From: an uncultured Collinsella sp.
Lineage (GTDB): Bacteria; Actinomycetota; Coriobacteriia; Coriobacteriales; Coriobacteriaceae
Assembly (NCBI GenBank): GCA_900546085.1
Contig: URBS01000110.1
Span: 1-7,340 of the forward strand
Direction: 5' to 3'
Length of the DNA stretch: 7,340 nt
In this document: piece by piece, positions 5,398 through 7,340 of the stretch
How the letters are laid out: every line of letters starts with the position of its first letter
Numbering within the stretch: the stretch's first letter is position 1
Notes under the pieces: model-generated
What the model was told of the DNA's origin: nothing
Databases searched by the model: none
What the model saw: only the letters and a program-made list of their open reading frames with translations
Position numbers and translations under genes: made by a program

Positions 5398-7173
5398 ATG
5401 GCCGCCTTGTTCACGACCCCCAAGCGCAATGACAAAACCTCTGGAGCCCATTTTGTCGAGCCCGACGTTCGCCGTCGCATAGGACTCGCGCACAGCAGCT
5501 GGCGCCGCGTGACGCGCCGCATCGTCGTGGGTGCCGTTTGCGCGCTCACGGTGAGCTCGCTGCTCATGCCGAGCGTCTCGCTCGCGGCGGAGTGGGTGGA
5601 CGTCGATGGCGTCCGCCACGAAGCGGCCGCGGGGCCCGCGGGAGACGCCGCCGGCACCTGGTCATGGGACGGCGCCGATGATATGAAGCTCAACGGCTAC
5701 AACGGCGGTGCGATCGAGGCAGCGGGCAAGCTCAACGTGAGCTACGAGGGCAACAACACCGTCACTAACGACGACGGCCGCGGCATCAAGGTTAAGGATG
5801 GCGCGAACGAGAACGCCGAGCTTAATATTCAGGGCGACGCGTCCAGCACGCTCAACGTGGCATCTTCTCGTGACGCCATCACTTCCGTCGGCAACATCAA
5901 CATCGACGGCGCTGGCACCGTCAACGCCACGAGCACCGAGCACGATGCCATCGATGCCGGGGGCGATGTCACCATCAAGGGCTCGGGAAACGTTAACGCC
6001 ACGGGCGATTCTGATGGCGTCAGGGCCGACGGCAACATCACGATCGACAACAGCGGAACCGTCACCGCCAAGGCCACCGACGATCAGAGTATCGATGCTA
6101 ACGAGAACCTCATCATAAAGGGCGGCGGCAAGGTAGAGGCAAGCTCTATCAAAGACAATGCGATTTGGGCCGACGGCAACATCGAGATCTCGGGTGGCAG
6201 CCAGGTCAAGGCAAGCTCCGAGGAAGACGCCGCCATCGACGGTAAAAACAGCCTCACGGTCACGAACGCTTCCCTCAACGCAAGTGGCGTTGGGTATGGC
6301 ATCTATGTCTACAAGGGCATCACGCTCGATGGCGCGACCGTGACGGTCCGCGCAAGCTCAGATGGCGGGGAAGCCAGCGCACTCTTCACCGATGAGGACG
6401 ACATCGTCATCAAGAACGGCTCGACTGTGGATGCGCTCGCAGAAGGCAGGTTCTCGGTTGCAATCTCCACCAGTAATTTCTACTCCGACGAAGCGGGTGG
6501 CCATATCTACATCAGCGACTCCGTTGTCAAGGCCATAGCCCGCTATGCCGAGACCGGCGGCGACGGCCCCGACCACTACAGTGGAGACCAAAACGACGAA
6601 ATCATCCCTGAGTCCGAAGGCCTGAACATCGGCATCTTCGCGCAGACCGAGAAGGGCATCACGCCCGCGACCATCTCGATCGTCCGCAGCAAGGTCACAG
6701 CCGAGGGAGACACGGCGGCTATCTTCGCCCTTGCCATGAGCGCGGACGGCAAGGCGATCGGCACCATCGAAATCAAGGACGCCATCATCCAGACGCCTGC
6801 AGGCGGCAAAGTCATTGACTATCGCAACAAGGAAGAGCTCAGCGACGGCATCGTCTACGAGGCGGGGCAGACCATCGGCACGGGCGATGCCACGATTGAC
6901 TCCCCCTACGATGCAGCTGTCGCCAAGAGCACGGTCATCGTGCCTCCCGAGGAGATCAAACCCGAGGAGAAGCCAGGCGAGACCAAGCCCGAGGGTTCCA
7001 AGTCCGAGGGCACGAAGACGACCAAGACCGTTGCGGCTGCAACCGCGGGAGCCAAAACCACCGGCATCCTCGCCGCAACCGGCGACACCTCGAGCGCGGC
7101 CATCATAGCGACCGCCCTTGTAGGAACGGCCGCTATCGTCACAGGCGCCCTGGCGAGTCGCAAACGCTCGTAA
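5398..7173 (+). CDS. Sortase-anchored beta-helix surface protein (carbohydrate-binding/adhesin-like)
   Basis: Predicted 591-residue secreted protein. The long N-region has arginines at 36-41, then hydrophobic residues 42-60 and probable signal peptidase cleavage near SLA-A (61-64). WSWDGADDMKLNGYNGG (88-104) opens a repetitive part that resembles the beta-helical carbohydrate-binding family typified by Cthe_2159. Seven imperfect repeats of about 22-24 residues cover 159-325, with patterns such as DAI.A.GNI.I.G.G.V.A. A Pro/Glu/Lys-rich wall-spanning spacer covers about 515-545. The end has LAATGD (558-563), a hydrophobic helix (566-586) and RKRS. LAXTG is the signal known for class E sortases of high-GC Gram-positives. 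Start ATG 5398 has GGGAG five bases upstream; ATG 5380 and 5386 are alternatives. Surface binding to glycans or host matrix is inferred, and no catalytic residues are evident. The gene sits between copies of the permease 3' end. Confidence 0.85.
   Translation: MAALFTTPKRNDKTSGAHFVEPDVRRRIGLAHSSWRRVTRRIVVGAVCALTVSSLLMPSVSLAAEWVDVDGVRHEAAAGPAGDAAGTWSWDGADDMKLNGYNGGAIEAAGKLNVSYEGNNTVTNDDGRGIKVKDGANENAELNIQGDASSTLNVASSRDAITSVGNINIDGAGTVNATSTEHDAIDAGGDVTIKGSGNVNATGDSDGVRADGNITIDNSGTVTAKATDDQSIDANENLIIKGGGKVEASSIKDNAIWADGNIEISGGSQVKASSEEDAAIDGKNSLTVTNASLNASGVGYGIYVYKGITLDGATVTVRASSDGGEASALFTDEDDIVIKNGSTVDALAEGRFSVAISTSNFYSDEAGGHIYISDSVVKAIARYAETGGDGPDHYSGDQNDEIIPESEGLNIGIFAQTEKGITPATISIVRSKVTAEGDTAAIFALAMSADGKAIGTIEIKDAIIQTPAGGKVIDYRNKEELSDGIVYEAGQTIGTGDATIDSPYDAAVAKSTVIVPPEEIKPEEKPGETKPEGSKSEGTKTTKTVAAATAGAKTTGILAATGDTSSAAIIATALVGTAAIVTGALASRKRS
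5872..6372 (+). repeat. Coding repeats of the beta-helix (about seven units)
   Basis: The encoded units begin near residues 159, 183, 206, 230, 254, 278 and 300, each 22-26 residues long. Most share an opening small-residue/I/D pair, then GN-I-x-I-x-G-x-G-x-V-x-A and an acidic end. The DNA has diverged between units, so this is a structural protein repeat, not a recently expanded tandem repeat. Confidence 0.75.
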
Positions 7174-7194
7174 ACACTTTTTCGCACAGGACGG

Positions 7195-7281
7195 GTGGAT
7201 CGCGGCCCTTGCCTTCCTCGTCTACTTCTTCGTAGCGTGAGGGCAAGGCTGCAAAAGCTGAACAATAAAGCGCGGAGTCGC
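7195..7281 (+). repeat. Direct repeat, copy 2 (relic permease 3' end and orphan terminator arm)
   Basis: This is the partner of 5144-5231. Similarity begins abruptly at 7195, 22 bases after the surface-protein stop codon. It runs through the relic stop codon and the AACAATAAAGCGCGGAGTCG stretch, and ends after GTCGC, where copy 1 continues into its hairpin loop and second arm but copy 2 does not. Confidence 0.8.
7196..7240 (+). pseudogene. 3' remnant of a second NCS2 purine permease gene
   Basis: The sequence encodes WIAALAFLVYFFVA and a TGA stop, identical in protein to the last 14 residues of the permease ending at 5189. The three DNA differences are GCA to GCG, GTG to GTA and TAA to TGA, all silent. 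A silent-only pattern suggests the copy diverged while still part of a functional permease paralogue, then lost the rest of the gene. The codons before it (F-A-Q-D-G) have no similarity to the permease, so the deletion or replacement boundary is at about 7194. It has no start signal of its own. Confidence 0.75.
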
Positions 7282-7291
7282 CATGTGAACT

Positions 7292-7330
7292 GCCTCCCAT
7301 TTCTTGGACACGAGAAATGGGAGGCTTTTT
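7292..7330 (+). terminator. Intrinsic terminator after the surface-protein gene
   Basis: GCCTCCCATTTCT (7292-7304) pairs perfectly with AGAAATGGGAGGC (7313-7325) over an eight-base loop, followed by TTTTT. This is the first strong terminator after the surface-protein stop codon, 118 bases downstream, so that transcript probably reads through the permease relic. The hairpin is unrelated to that of the intact permease gene. Confidence 0.88.
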
Positions 7331-7340
7331 ATGCGTGTCG

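Noticed and set aside
5500..5530. Twin-arginine (Tat) export signal in the surface protein
   Set aside because: The arginine pairs RRVTRRIVVG do not give the RRxFLK-type motif. The hydrophobic stretch and SLA-A site fit ordinary Sec export.
5190..7340. Insertion sequence or transposon carrying the surface gene
   Set aside because: No transposase or integrase and no terminal inverted repeats were seen. The flanking repeats are diverged permease sequence, not short target-site duplications.

Overview
The window is a GC-rich bacterial chromosomal segment. Several traits point to a gut Actinomycetota of the class Coriobacteriia, most likely Collinsella or a close relative: a choloylglycine hydrolase, a short peptide-deformylase relative, an AzgA-type purine permease, and a cell-wall-anchored beta-helix protein with an LAXTG-type sorting signal. 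The genus is inferred from protein flavour and codon use, not from a marker gene.

Layout, left to right. The left edge holds the first five codons of a leftward gene. Behind it is an AT-rich control region with four copies of a GTTCAATT half-site. Next comes a divergent pair: a LysR-type regulator (177-1034, minus) and a ten-helix EamA/DMT exporter (1153-2064, plus). Their shared spacer contains a perfect T-N11-A LysR box and a TATAAT. Past the exporter is a two-hairpin intergenic region that contains a short relic of a second LysR-type gene. The convergent choloylglycine (bile salt) hydrolase follows (2166-3131, minus), with all six expected active-site residues. Upstream of it, and separated by a terminator, is a peptide-deformylase-like gene (3263-3682, minus) whose catalytic glutamate is replaced by methionine. 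Divergent from that is an AzgA/PbuG-type NCS2 purine permease (3876-5189, plus) ending in a strong terminator. The last gene (5398-7173, plus) encodes a secreted right-handed beta-helix surface protein with a C-terminal LAATG sorting signal.

The genes look like independent transcription units rather than one pathway. The functional themes are gut adaptation (bile salt deconjugation, nucleobase uptake, small-molecule export, surface adhesion or glycan binding). The LysR regulator probably controls the exporter beside it.

The most notable structure is evolutionary. About 90 bp covering the 3' end of the purine permease and the first arm of its terminator is repeated, imperfectly, just after the surface-protein gene. 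All coding differences between the two copies are synonymous, which points to a lost tandem permease paralogue whose place is now taken by the surface gene. The LysR relic after the exporter is a second trace of the same kind. No RNA genes, CRISPR arrays, insertion sequences or complete mobile elements were seen, and no gene-free stretch exceeds about 210 bases.
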